Source of the DNA: Deltaproteobacteria bacterium
GTDB lineage: Bacteria > Desulfobacterota > DSM-4660 > Desulfatiglandales > HGW-15
Reading direction: 5' to 3'
NCBI GenBank assembly: GCA_019310525.1
Contig: JAFDEE010000019.1
Span: forward strand, 1-64,000
DNA: 64,000 nucleotides
The first letter of the stretch is position 1. The number at the start of each line of letters is the position of its first letter. Below, one piece after another: positions 1 to 7,825 of this stretch. Both the position numbers and the translations under genes were made by a program. The notes beneath the pieces are model-generated. The model searched no databases, was not told the DNA's origin, and saw only the letters and a list, made by a program, of their open reading frames with translations.

Positions 1-113
1 ATCCATACATTGAAGTATTTCGAGGATTAAAATTTGAGCCTGACGCAGCCTGTCACGCAGTAGCCGTGGCGGAGGCGGAAGATTGCGGAAATTGGCCATT
101 TATGGATGGACAC
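1..113. repeat. Repeat family B copy, cut by window edge
   Basis: The right part of a repeat seen again at 25699-25869, 40469-40611, 56507-56648 and 61539-61722. It ends in ATTTATGGATGGACAC, the family terminal inverted repeat, and carries the shared internal block from the 'gaagtatttcgagg' stretch to the 'gagcctgacgc' stretch. The left end lies outside the window, so its target duplication cannot be tested; the right flank begins TAACTA, in keeping with the TA-starting duplications of other copies. Confidence 0.85.
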
Positions 114-138
114 TAACTAACACCAGGGGACATAAGTG

Positions 139-987
139 ATGCCACAAAAAGATTTTCATGAATGGATTTCCGAAAAGGCCGAAGTGCTTACTCCCAGTGA
201 AGTGAGGTTGGCCACGCATCTGGTTGAACACCCGGAAAAGTGGGCCTTTGAATCGGCTTCTCAACTGGCCGCGCTTTTGGATGTGCATCGCTCCACCATT
301 GTTCGCTTCGCACAGAACCTGGGTCTTTCCGGTTTTCCCGAACTTCAGGCCATGGCGAGACAGGCCCTTTTAAATTCGTTTTCTCCTTCGATCAAGCTGA
401 GTCTGGCTATGGCCGATTACGGCCTGTCTGATCTGGTTCAGGAAATATTTGAAAGAGAGATACAGAACCTGCAAGAAACCTACCGGCATTTGGACGCTGA
501 GGCATTGGAGACCACCGCCAGGGGGCTGGCCCACGCCGGAAAAGTCGTCATTTTCGGCCGTCGGTTTTCTTATCCCATTGCCCTGTATTTGAGTCTGGCC
601 ATAAAAACCATGCGGGATCGAGTGAGACTGGCCCCGGACCCGGGCGGTTCTTCGATAGATCAGCTGTTCGACCTGACGCCCGAAGACTATGCCATAATTG
701 TATCCCTTCGAAGGCATTCCCCGGAAGTTCAAAGAGCACTCCGGTTCTTGGCCAAGGCCGGCATCCCCAGGTCATTGTTGACCGACGTAAGCCCTATGAC
801 CGGTCAGCAGGACGGAATGCGCGTAATCCGGGCCCATATCGGCAGCACTTCAGTGCTTGAATCCTATACGGCTCTTATCAGCGTCTGCCATACGATGCTG
901 TCCTTGGTCCATTGCTTCCTTCCTGAAAGCCAGAACCGCCTGGAAGCAGTGGAAAACGCTTGGAGCCGTTTTAATAAAAATAAGTAG
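139..987 (+). CDS. MurR/RpiR family transcriptional regulator
   Basis: A 282-residue two-domain regulator. The first ~75 residues form an RpiR-type helix-turn-helix; the stretch SASQLAALLDVHRSTIVRFAQNLGL is the recognition region. Residues ~125-255 form a SIS sugar-isomerase-like domain (KVVIFGRRFSYPIA, then a Ser-rich phosphosugar-type loop around IIVSLRRHSPE). Members of this family sense phosphosugars or other small phosphorylated ligands and bind DNA near their targets. I prefer ATG 139 over the in-frame GTG 136 because AGGGGA at 125-130 is 8 bases from the ATG. It sits alone between a family B repeat and the inverted repeat before the acyl-CoA synthetase. A role in regulating that synthetase is only possible from position. 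The ligand is unknown. Confidence 0.85.
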   Translation: MPQKDFHEWISEKAEVLTPSEVRLATHLVEHPEKWAFESASQLAALLDVHRSTIVRFAQNLGLSGFPELQAMARQALLNSFSPSIKLSLAMADYGLSDLVQEIFEREIQNLQETYRHLDAEALETTARGLAHAGKVVIFGRRFSYPIALYLSLAIKTMRDRVRLAPDPGGSSIDQLFDLTPEDYAIIVSLRRHSPEVQRALRFLAKAGIPRSLLTDVSPMTGQQDGMRVIRAHIGSTSVLESYTALISVCHTMLSLVHCFLPESQNRLEAVENAWSRFNKNK

Positions 988-1020
988 TCAATCACGTTGA
1001 TCAGGAGTGAGAAGTAAAGT

Positions 1021-1145
1021 AGACCACTATCGGCTGTAGCCGATAGGTTTAGGGGCCAAGAGTTCAGGATTCAAGGGTTCAAGCGAAAATCATTTTACCT
1101 CAAATTCCGATTTCTTACTCGGTCCCTGACCTACTAGGATTCTTT
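1021..1145 (+). repeat. Left arm of a long inverted repeat flanking the acyl-CoA synthetase
   Basis: This ~125-bp stretch matches, in inverse orientation, the sequence at 3144-3280. The best-conserved core (1050-1106) differs at only a few positions; it runs from the GGGGCCAAGAGTTCAGGATT stretch to ATCATTTTACCTCAAAT. Each copy also carries a small hairpin (CTATCGGCTGTAGCCGATAG here). The region holds no convincing gene. Confidence 0.8.
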
Positions 1146-1183
1146 GAATGAGATTTGAGGAATATTCTCCAGGAGCAGTATGC

Positions 1184-2767
1184 ATGAATATCGCCGCCAT
1201 TTTGAGCAAAGCCTTACGTTTGTTTCCGGAAAAAGAAGCCGTTGTTGATGGAGACCGGCGCCTTACCTACCGTCAGGCGGCCGAGCGGGTGAATCGATTG
1301 GCCGCCGCTCTGGCGGCCGCTGGTATTAAAAGCGGGGAATGTATCTCTATCGTGGCTCCCAACTGCCTTGAATTTTTTGAAACTTATTATGCAGGAGCGG
1401 TTTTGGGGGTGATAGTCAACCCTATCAACGTTCGTCTGCTGGGCCCGGAAATGGCCTTTATCCTCAACGACGCCCGCAGCCGGCTGGTGATCGCTGATCC
1501 GCGCTATGGGACCCAGATAATAAAGGCTCTTGAAAAGGCCGAATCCGTGGAAGGAGTGGTCTGGCTGACCGATGCGCCCCTGACTGTGAATAGGGTCCGG
1601 TCCTGGGCTTACGAGGCTTTTCTGGCCGAAGGCGGGATGGATTTCAGCCCGCCTGCGCCCCTTGGTGACGAGGCTCCCGCTCACCTGTATTACACTTCAG
1701 GGACAACCGGCCGGCCTAAAGGGGTCATTCTGACCCATCGCAACGTCACCGTCCACGCCTTGGCGGCCATTGCCGAGTTTAATTTGAATGACACCGACGT
1801 ATGGTACCATGTTGCCCCAATGTTCCACCTGGCCGACGCCTGGGCCACCTTTGCTCTGACCTGGGTCGGCGGACGGCATGTCATGCAGCCGGAATTCGAT
1901 GCCGGGCAAGTCCTTGCCACCATAGAAAAGGAGGGCATCACCCTGAGCAATCTCATCCCAACCATGCTCAACCTGATGGTAAATCACGACATGGCGGAAA
2001 AATTCAACTACTCGTCCCTCAGGGTCATTCTATCCGGCGGTGCCCCGATCGCTCCGGAGACGGTCCGCAGGATCATTTCCACCTTTAATTGCGACTATAT
2101 CCAGACCTACGGCCTGACCGAAACTTCGCCCTACTGTACGGTATCCGCTTTAAAGGCCCACTTAAAAGAATTGCCGTTGGAAAAACAACGCCAAATCATA
2201 AGCCGCACCGGTCGGGAGTTCATGGCAGTGGAACTGCGGGTGGTGGACGAACAAGGCCGGGACGTGCCAAGGGACGATCAAAGTGTGGGAGAGATCTGGG
2301 TCAGAGGCGACACCGTGACTCCAGGCTACCTGAACCGGCCGGAAGCCAATAAGGAAGCCTTTGAGGATGGATGGTTCAAAACCGGTGACCTGGCTGTTAT
2401 TGATGAGGAAGGATATGTGAACATCGTAGACCGGAAAAAGGATATCATTATTTCCGGGGGAGAAAACGTTTATTCGACCGAAGTGGAATATATCCTGATG
2501 GAGCATCCGGCCGTGCTGGAATGCGTGGTCATCGGGGTACCGGACCCGAAGTGGGGCGAAGCGGTCAAGGCGGTCGTAGTCCCCAAGCCCGGAGAGGACG
2601 TCGAAGAAACTGAACTGATTAGTTTTGTAAAGGAACACCTGGCCCATTACAAGGCCCCCAAAAGCGTTGATTTCGTTGATGCTCTGCCCAAAACGGGCTC
2701 CGGAAAACTGATGAAGCGGGCCGTTCGCGAATGGTATTGGAAAGGTGAAGAAAGACGTGTCCACTGA
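1184..2767 (+). CDS. AMP-forming acyl-CoA synthetase (fatty-acid CoA ligase family)
   Basis: A 527-residue adenylate-forming enzyme that should activate a carboxylic acid with ATP to an acyl-adenylate and then to the CoA thioester. The ATP/AMP signature YTSGTTGRPKGVILTHRN is near residues 169-186, YGLTET near 308, the hinge region GWFKTGDLAVIDEEGYVNI near 395, and the catalytic lysine motif PKTGSGKLMK near 501-510. Length is normal for the FadD/long-chain ligase branch. The in-frame ATG at 1148 is possible, but ATG 1184 has CAGGAG eight bases upstream and gives the family's usual N-terminus (MNIAAILSKALRLFPEKEAVVD without the extra 12 residues). The gene stands alone between inverted repeats at 1021-1145 and 3144-3280. 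The chain length of the substrate cannot be told from sequence alone. Confidence 0.9.
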   Translation: MNIAAILSKALRLFPEKEAVVDGDRRLTYRQAAERVNRLAAALAAAGIKSGECISIVAPNCLEFFETYYAGAVLGVIVNPINVRLLGPEMAFILNDARSRLVIADPRYGTQIIKALEKAESVEGVVWLTDAPLTVNRVRSWAYEAFLAEGGMDFSPPAPLGDEAPAHLYYTSGTTGRPKGVILTHRNVTVHALAAIAEFNLNDTDVWYHVAPMFHLADAWATFALTWVGGRHVMQPEFDAGQVLATIEKEGITLSNLIPTMLNLMVNHDMAEKFNYSSLRVILSGGAPIAPETVRRIISTFNCDYIQTYGLTETSPYCTVSALKAHLKELPLEKQRQIISRTGREFMAVELRVVDEQGRDVPRDDQSVGEIWVRGDTVTPGYLNRPEANKEAFEDGWFKTGDLAVIDEEGYVNIVDRKKDIIISGGENVYSTEVEYILMEHPAVLECVVIGVPDPKWGEAVKAVVVPKPGEDVEETELISFVKEHLAHYKAPKSVDFVDALPKTGSGKLMKRAVREWYWKGEERRVH

Positions 2768-2785
2768 TTCGTGTCCAGCCTTGAA

Positions 2786-3060
2786 CCCAAATTATGCGTG
2801 AACGCTTGCCCACCTCGCGCGCGGCCTGTCCAAGAAAGGGTAAAGGGATTTTCCCGGAGCGGCCTATTTTGGCTCTGAAGCAGCCTGCCTGCCGCAGGCA
2901 GGGAGAGCGGAAGAGCCAAAATAGGCAGTGAGCGGAGCCATGGACGGCGTAGCGAACGTAGCGGAGGGAACATCCTTTTACCCTTCACCCATCGGGTGCT
3001 CTCAAAATGCTTTAACATATTGTAATAAAGATCAATTTCATTTTTCACGCATAATTTGGG
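2786..3060 (+). mobile_element. MITE family A, complete copy with 5-bp target duplication
   Basis: A 275-bp element with perfect terminal inverted repeats (CCCAAATTATGCGTGAA at the left, TTCACGCATAATTTGGG at the right) flanked by TTGAA at 2781-2785 and 3061-3065. The interior is a large palindrome: arms CCTATTTTGGCTCT (2863-2876) and AGAGCCAAAATAGG (2912-2925) enclose CCTGCCTGCCGCAGGCAGG. It encodes no protein, so it would depend on a transposase elsewhere. It lies 18 bp after the acyl-CoA synthetase stop codon, where its RNA form could act as a strong hairpin. A second complete copy is at 4592-4846. Confidence 0.88.
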
Positions 3061-3143
3061 TTGAATTACCCTTTATTGTCCCATTCTGGGAACGGGATAA
3101 CCCTGCGCCTTCAGGCGAAGAGTTCAGTTCGATCGTTTTTTAA

Positions 3144-3280
3144 TCAGGGTTCAAGGATTCAAGGGGTCCAGGGGTCGAGTGAGAAAAAAGGATTTGAGGT
3201 AAAATGATTTTCGCTTGAACCCTTGAATCCTGAATTCTTGGCCCCCAAAGCTATCGGCTTCAGTCGATAGTAGGTTATTT
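3144..3280 (-). repeat. Right arm of the long inverted repeat flanking the acyl-CoA synthetase
   Basis: Read on the minus strand this matches 1021-1145, including the hairpin CTATCGGCTTCAGTCGATAG and the core around GGTAAAATGATTTTCGCTTG. The rest of the 3061-3431 stretch contains no open frame that resembles a known protein. Confidence 0.8.
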
Positions 3281-3431
3281 GGCCGTAGTCCCATGCAATC
3301 GTATCCATTTCCACACCTGGCCGGTTGACATGGCCTTCCTGCCTCTGTTAAACAAGACGCACACTTCGCCATAGGGTGAGAATATACCCGGGGGACAGCC
3401 TTGCTTTTATTCCCGGGAAAAGGGGAGGAAT

Positions 3432-4055
3432 ATGGGAATCATTCTCGGAAGCGGCGGGTTCACCCGCTTCCAGGTAGACGGAGAGTTACCCGAAGGATAT
3501 CTGGAGACCCTTCAGGAGAAGATTGCACGGTATGCATTCCGGGGTCTTGGAGAAGACTCAGACGAAGAAAGGGCCACGGGATGGGTTCAGATCCTGGATA
3601 TGTTCGAGAATGATTTCACCGGGATGGATTATTTGAAAGAGCCCTGTATCGCCCTGGCCTGGAGGGTGGACGTGAAGCGTGTTCCCCCCATCGCCCTGAG
3701 TCACTACTGCCGCGAGGCGGAAAAGAAGATCATGGCCTCGGAAAAGGTCGAATATCTCCCCAAAAGGCGCATCCAGGAAATCAGGGAAGCAGTCCGGATC
3801 AAGCTTCTGAAGAGGGCTATTCCCGTTTCCAGGACCTATGACATGATCTGGAACCTTCAGACGGGCATTGTTTTTTTCGGGGGGACGAGTAACAAGCTTT
3901 GTGATGAGTTTGCCGAGTTTTTCTTGAAATGCTTCGGGTTCCCGCTCAAGACGGTCTTCCCTTACTCCATGGCCTGCCGGGTCCTTGAACAGGAAGAAAG
4001 GGATCCATCGTTGCTGGATGCCCTGGAATACTCCATTCGCCTGGGGGGTGAGTGA
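3432..4055 (+). CDS. rdgC: RdgC-like recombination-associated protein
   Basis: A 207-residue protein whose central block resembles RdgC: VKRVPPIALSHYCREAEKKI (the 'VPxxVVRRELEERV'-like helix), then LPKRRIQEIREAVRIKLLKRAIPVSR and a beta stretch ending VFFGGTSNKLCDEFAEFFLKCFG. RdgC is a DNA-binding ring protein that modulates RecA-dependent recombination. At 207 residues it is shorter than the ~300-residue proteobacterial enzyme, as in short delta-proteobacterial versions. The start has GGGAGG seven bases upstream. It overlaps the next gene by 4 bases (GTGA), so the two are translationally coupled. Both are bracketed by two direct copies of MITE A. The call is by pattern only. Confidence 0.7.
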   Translation: MGIILGSGGFTRFQVDGELPEGYLETLQEKIARYAFRGLGEDSDEERATGWVQILDMFENDFTGMDYLKEPCIALAWRVDVKRVPPIALSHYCREAEKKIMASEKVEYLPKRRIQEIREAVRIKLLKRAIPVSRTYDMIWNLQTGIVFFGGTSNKLCDEFAEFFLKCFGFPLKTVFPYSMACRVLEQEERDPSLLDALEYSIRLGGE

Positions 4056-4582
4056 GCATGCAGCTTCTTGAAAGGGTGAAGAAGGCCGGGTTCCTGGGTC
4101 GGGAATTCCTTGCCTGGCTCTGGTTTAGGAGCGAGACCAACGGCGGGAGATTCGATTTTGGAGAAGAAAAGACCCTGGATCTCTGGTTCGACAAAAAGAT
4201 CGTTCTTGAGTCTGAAGAAGAGGAGGGGGTGGAAAAGGTTGTCTGCACCGGAGATCATCCCCATTTAAAAGAGGCCCGTTACGCGCTAAAGGAGAACAAG
4301 GAGATCACGGAAGCAGGGATCAGGCTGGTCATCGGGGATAATGAGTGGTCCTTTGTCCTGGACTCCACTTGGCTGAATTTCAAAAACTTCAAGACCCCCA
4401 AGACAATGGCCGACAAGGGCGAGGACCCGGACGGCCTGTTTTACGAGAAGTTTTTCCTCGTGGAGCAAGCCGTTTCGGCAATCGACACCCTTTTCGCCGC
4501 CTTCGTCAAGCTCCGCACTTCCCCTGAGTGGGAAACAAGCGAACTCCCCGCCCTTATGGGATGGATAAAGGGAGGGAGATAG
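4052..4582 (+). CDS. Unknown protein coupled to rdgC
   Basis: A 176-residue acidic soluble protein with no family I recognise. It begins MQLLERVKKAGFLGREFLAWLWFRSE, has a basic/aromatic N-terminal helix, an acidic middle (ESEEEEG), and a C-terminal helical part (LVEQAVSAIDTLFAAFVKLR). It has no signal peptide or membrane span. GTG at 4052 overlaps the rdgC stop; an ATG at 4058 is an equally good start. The 4-base overlap and the shared flanking MITEs suggest that it works with the RdgC-like protein, perhaps supplying the part missing from the short RdgC, but this is inference. Confidence 0.75.
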   Translation: MSMQLLERVKKAGFLGREFLAWLWFRSETNGGRFDFGEEKTLDLWFDKKIVLESEEEEGVEKVVCTGDHPHLKEARYALKENKEITEAGIRLVIGDNEWSFVLDSTWLNFKNFKTPKTMADKGEDPDGLFYEKFFLVEQAVSAIDTLFAAFVKLRTSPEWETSELPALMGWIKGGR

Positions 4583-4591
4583 ACTTATTAA

Positions 4592-4846
4592 CCCAAATTA
4601 TGCGTGAACGCCTGTTCAAGAAAGGGTAAAAGAATTTTCCCGAAGCGGCCTATTTTGGCTCTGGAGCAGCCTGCCTGCCGCAGGCAGGGAGAGCGGAAGA
4701 GCCAAAATAGGCAGTGAGCGGAGCCATGGACGGCGTAGCGAACGTAACGGAGGGAACATCCTTTTACCCTTCACCTATCGGGTGCTGTCAGAATACTTTA
4801 ACATATTGTAATAAAGAGCAATTTTATCATTAACGCATAGTTTGGG
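4592..4846 (+). mobile_element. MITE family A, second complete copy
   Basis: A 255-bp copy in the same orientation as 2786-3060, with CCCAAATTATGCGTGAA at the left and a slightly decayed right end (TTAACGCATAGTTTGGG). It is flanked by ATTAA at 4587-4591 and 4847-4851, a second independent 5-bp target duplication. The interior palindrome (CCTATTTTGGCTCT / AGAGCCAAAATAGG) is preserved. It starts 9 bp after the stop codon of the gene coupled to rdgC. Confidence 0.88.
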
Positions 4847-4900
4847 ATTAAAGGCCAGCAGCCCCCAATTCATCCCTCCCCGTTGTCACCCGTCATTACA

Positions 4901-5923
4901 TCATCCTTTACCGCCGCCGTGTCCACCACCATGACCGCCCCCATGACCACCGCCATGGCCGCCGCTGTTACCACCTCCGTGCCCTCCGCCATGGCCACTG
5001 CCGCCTTTTCCGGAGCCGTTGCCGGAACTATTGCCGGTGGAGGTCGTGGTGTCGGTGCTTGTCCCATGGCTTTTCCCATGACCGAATGAGTTTCCGGAGT
5101 GTCCTTTGAAGGGTGTATGTCCGAGACCGAGGGCCTTTCCATTAGAACCCCGGGCGCTTACCCCGTTCTGTCCAAAGGCCGGTCCGGACTGGTGATTCCT
5201 CTCCGTAGACATTGCAACTTCGGCATCTCCCTCAAGACTTTCTTCTGTTCCTCGGAAGGAGGCGAGATGGTGGTTCGTGGCTCCCTTCGTATGGCCCAGC
5301 CCCAGGAGTCCCGGATGTACCCCGAGTTCATGGGCGATCTGACCCCAACCCATTCCGGACTCCCTCATCTCTGCGATATCTGAAAGGGCTACCCCAACAG
5401 CTTCAGCGAAGGCCTCTTCCGCTGCAGCGTGTGCCTCATCGTAGGCCTCCTGAGCTGCTGCGATCTCGTCAGGGTCTCCAGAGGCTATAGCCGCATTCAG
5501 GGCTTCCTCGGCCTCCGCCTCAGCGTCCATGGCACTCTGGATTTCGGGGGAGGTGACATCCACGGCGGCCATTGCGAGATTTGCGGCATGGGCGGCCTGG
5601 GCCGGGTTGGTGAAGGCCGGAGTCTCTTGATCGATGTCGGAGTCTCCTGCAGAGGCCTCCTCGGTATCTCCAAACGAATCATCACCTTCCACCGTAGAGG
5701 TGCTCGCAGGGTCTTCTCCTGAAGGGACATCGGAGGCCGGGTTTTCCTCCGGGGATGAAGAATCGACCTGACTCACTATTTCACCCTGCTGATCGGTCGA
5801 TTCGGAAACCACGGTCTCATCCTCGGCCCAGGAATGGAACGGGAACAATGGTGTCGCCGTAAAAACCATGATGATTCCCAGAAAAAAGAACAACCTGTGA
5901 AATTCAACAAACGTCCGTTTCAT
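4901..5923 (-). CDS. Secreted Ala/Glu-rich protein with Gly/His repeat tail
   Basis: A 340-residue exported protein. The start (ATG 5923, GGAGGTG six bases upstream) gives a classic signal peptide: basic KRTFVEFHR, a long hydrophobic core, then HSWAED as the likely cleavage site. The mature part has an acidic Ser/Glu region, an alanine-rich probable coiled coil (DAEAEAEEALNAAIASGDPDE...), a compact motif IAEMRESGMGWGQIAHELGVHPG and then a low-complexity tail. The tail ends in repeated GGHGG units with many histidines, typical of metal-binding or surface-associated segments. The GMGWGQIAHELGVHPG motif looks like a conserved module rather than low-complexity sequence. No enzyme motif is visible. 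The role is unknown; metal binding by the tail is an inference. Confidence 0.8.
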   Translation of the reverse strand: MKRTFVEFHRLFFFLGIIMVFTATPLFPFHSWAEDETVVSESTDQQGEIVSQVDSSSPEENPASDVPSGEDPASTSTVEGDDSFGDTEEASAGDSDIDQETPAFTNPAQAAHAANLAMAAVDVTSPEIQSAMDAEAEAEEALNAAIASGDPDEIAAAQEAYDEAHAAAEEAFAEAVGVALSDIAEMRESGMGWGQIAHELGVHPGLLGLGHTKGATNHHLASFRGTEESLEGDAEVAMSTERNHQSGPAFGQNGVSARGSNGKALGLGHTPFKGHSGNSFGHGKSHGTSTDTTTSTGNSSGNGSGKGGSGHGGGHGGGNSGGHGGGHGGGHGGGHGGGKG

Positions 5924-5977
5924 TTTTACACCTCCATAAACCCCATAACGGGGCCTGCAATTCATGGAAAAAGGCGA

Positions 5978-7042
5978 TCATCTCCTGGAAGCGCCTTTTT
6001 TACCGGATGAAGCCTTTCGCTTTACGGGCAGGGCCGTAAAGAACTGTATGCTTTCGGGTTCTTTGAAAACTCTTCTCCCGATCCGAATGGTTTCAGGAAC
6101 ATCAAACCAGCTTACCATAAGACGATCCGGACTGATCCCCGGAAAATGATGAACCAGATACTTTTTGATGCTCTTGGCGCGCCTCTCCGCAAGTTCCTTG
6201 TTATTCAACTGGTAGGCTACGATATGAAGGCCGATTCCATGATTGTTGTTCATGATTTCGCCCAGGAGATTCAGAGAAGGCGTGGACCTTGATTGAATCT
6301 TTGCTGAAAAGGGGACGAACCGGATCTTTTGGATCGTAACCGTTCGGCAGCCTATAATGAAATTTCGATAGTCAAAATCTCCAAGCGCGTTAAGATAAGA
6401 TACGGCCTGCCGAGCCTTGGGTCCTGATGGATAGTAAGCGAGAAACTGCTTCCATGCGGTTTTTTCTTCCGGGGTCCTTTTAAGTCGCTTGAGAATCAGC
6501 CCGCGGTTGAACAGGGCCGAGGGGTTTTCGGGCCGGAGGTCGATTGCCCTTGAATATATTTTGAGGGCCTTGTGATATTCTCTTTTTTCAAAATAATTGT
6601 GTCCCAAATAAGTAAGGGCCTGTACGTGTCTTGGATTGAGCCGGAGGGCCTTTTCATAACATTGCCTCTCAAGGTCAGCCCTTTTGAGGGCTGAGGCGGC
6701 TACGCCGAGCCAAAAATGGTAATCCGGTTCGTCGGATTTCAGGTGCGCGGCCTTGTCCAGGTGTTCAAAGGCTTTCCGGGGATGTTCCAGTGCCAGGAGG
6801 TACCTCCCCAGGAAGTAATGAACCTCGGCGCTCTCAGGGTTGGTTTCCACCTCGCGCTGAAAGACCTTGAGCCCCTCGTGGTATTTTTTCTTTTCCAGGT
6901 AATAGTTGCCCTTTACGTTGTGTTTGATGCTGTTAAACCCGTCCCGAATGGCGTGCCGTACGGTGCATCCTGCCCCAAGGGTCAAAAGGACACACAGGCC
7001 GGGGATAACCACCCAGGTTCGAATGGAATGAAAAGCTTTCAA
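5978..7042 (-). CDS. TPR lipoprotein with OmpA-like C-terminal domain
   Basis: A 354-residue predicted lipoprotein. The N-terminus carries a lipobox (VVIPGLCVLLTLGAGC). Several tetratricopeptide repeats follow (for example AEVHYFLGRYLLALEHPRKAFEHLDKAAHL and VQALTYLGHNYFEKREYHKALKIYSRAIDL). The last ~110 residues resemble an OmpA-type peptidoglycan-binding fold (IVAYQLNNKELAERRAKSIKKYLVHHFPGISPDRLMVSWFDV). I chose the TTG at 7042 because it puts the lipobox at a normal distance from the start; the frame stays open to 7240 with an ATG there, but that would give an implausible 66-residue leader. It probably sits in the outer membrane and organises other envelope proteins. It lies just upstream of the secreted Gly/His protein on the same strand. 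Confidence 0.75.
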   Translation of the reverse strand: MKAFHSIRTWVVIPGLCVLLTLGAGCTVRHAIRDGFNSIKHNVKGNYYLEKKKYHEGLKVFQREVETNPESAEVHYFLGRYLLALEHPRKAFEHLDKAAHLKSDEPDYHFWLGVAASALKRADLERQCYEKALRLNPRHVQALTYLGHNYFEKREYHKALKIYSRAIDLRPENPSALFNRGLILKRLKRTPEEKTAWKQFLAYYPSGPKARQAVSYLNALGDFDYRNFIIGCRTVTIQKIRFVPFSAKIQSRSTPSLNLLGEIMNNNHGIGLHIVAYQLNNKELAERRAKSIKKYLVHHFPGISPDRLMVSWFDVPETIRIGRRVFKEPESIQFFTALPVKRKASSGKKGASRR

Positions 7043-7825
7043 GATCCTTATCCCTGCAAACAGAATAATTGCCGTTCCATAAGGGAAATGAAGCCCCACG
7101 GCCAAGCCCGTGGTCTTCTGCGAAGGCGGATAAAAGCCCCTCTCTGAGGCGGGCTGACTCAGCTTCAGCCCAATGGTCGTCGAGATACCCTCTTGTGTCA
7201 AGAGACTTGCAAAATCATTGCCTGTTTCATCCCAGCCCATGATCCTATTTATGATTTTTAGACGCTACATCCTTGAGGTATACTTGAAAGATGCACCTCA
7301 ACACATTGAAAATAATAAAGAATAATGTGTAAATTTGGTTTCGAATATCGCTTTTGATGCCTTCAGCTGAGACTGTGGGGACAGGTATCCTTTGGGGCCG
7401 GGATTGCATACCATAAAAGACTCTTGTGTTTAAATTTCCATACACTGTTTTTTGTTTGTCTTCGCAAGGGATACCCTGTAGCTTGCTACAGGGAGGAATG
7501 GTGGGGCGAACGCCCAAAGCGCTTTTACGCAAAGGCGGGTTTGGTTTCGTCGCAATTCCACTCAAAACACCCTGCTGCTTGCAGCGGGGAGCTTCATTTC
7601 CAGCCGATCCCTAAGCAGGGGAGAGTAAGGAGGTATGCGCCGGGAGGGGCATGGGACGGTAAGAACGGAAAGGAGACGTTTTACGTCCTATAGATTCCCC
7701 GAGTCTATGGGCCTTCATTCCAGAGCGCCGTCTGCTGGATTCCGGAAAGGAATTCATGTATCTTTCCTTCTGGGATGCCCGGAAGTCCTCCCGGGCCCCG
7801 AACACGGAAAAAATCGTGGAGTCCC
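7043..7825. other. Non-coding stretch between the lipoprotein and recC
   Basis: No gene is supported here. The part at 7459-7605 is a copy of repeat family D. The rest (7043-7458 and 7606-7825) shows no frame with family resemblance. Promoters for recC and for the lipoprotein presumably lie here, but none stands out. Confidence 0.5.
7459..7605 (+). repeat. Repeat family D (two-hairpin element)
   Basis: About 150 bp that match the reverse complement of 28190-28335. It opens with the perfect hairpin CCCTGTAGCTTGCTACAGGG and closes near a second one (CTGCTGCTTGCAGCGGGG). Between them lies a conserved stretch containing GCGCTTTTACGCAAAGGCGG. The paired hairpins and dispersed copies suggest a REP-like or MITE-like element. 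I could not define a target duplication. Confidence 0.75.

Noticed and set aside
4904-5010. Tandem GGN-type repeats as a CRISPR or VNTR array
   Set aside because: They are codon-level Gly/His repeats inside the secreted protein gene, with irregular units and no spacers.
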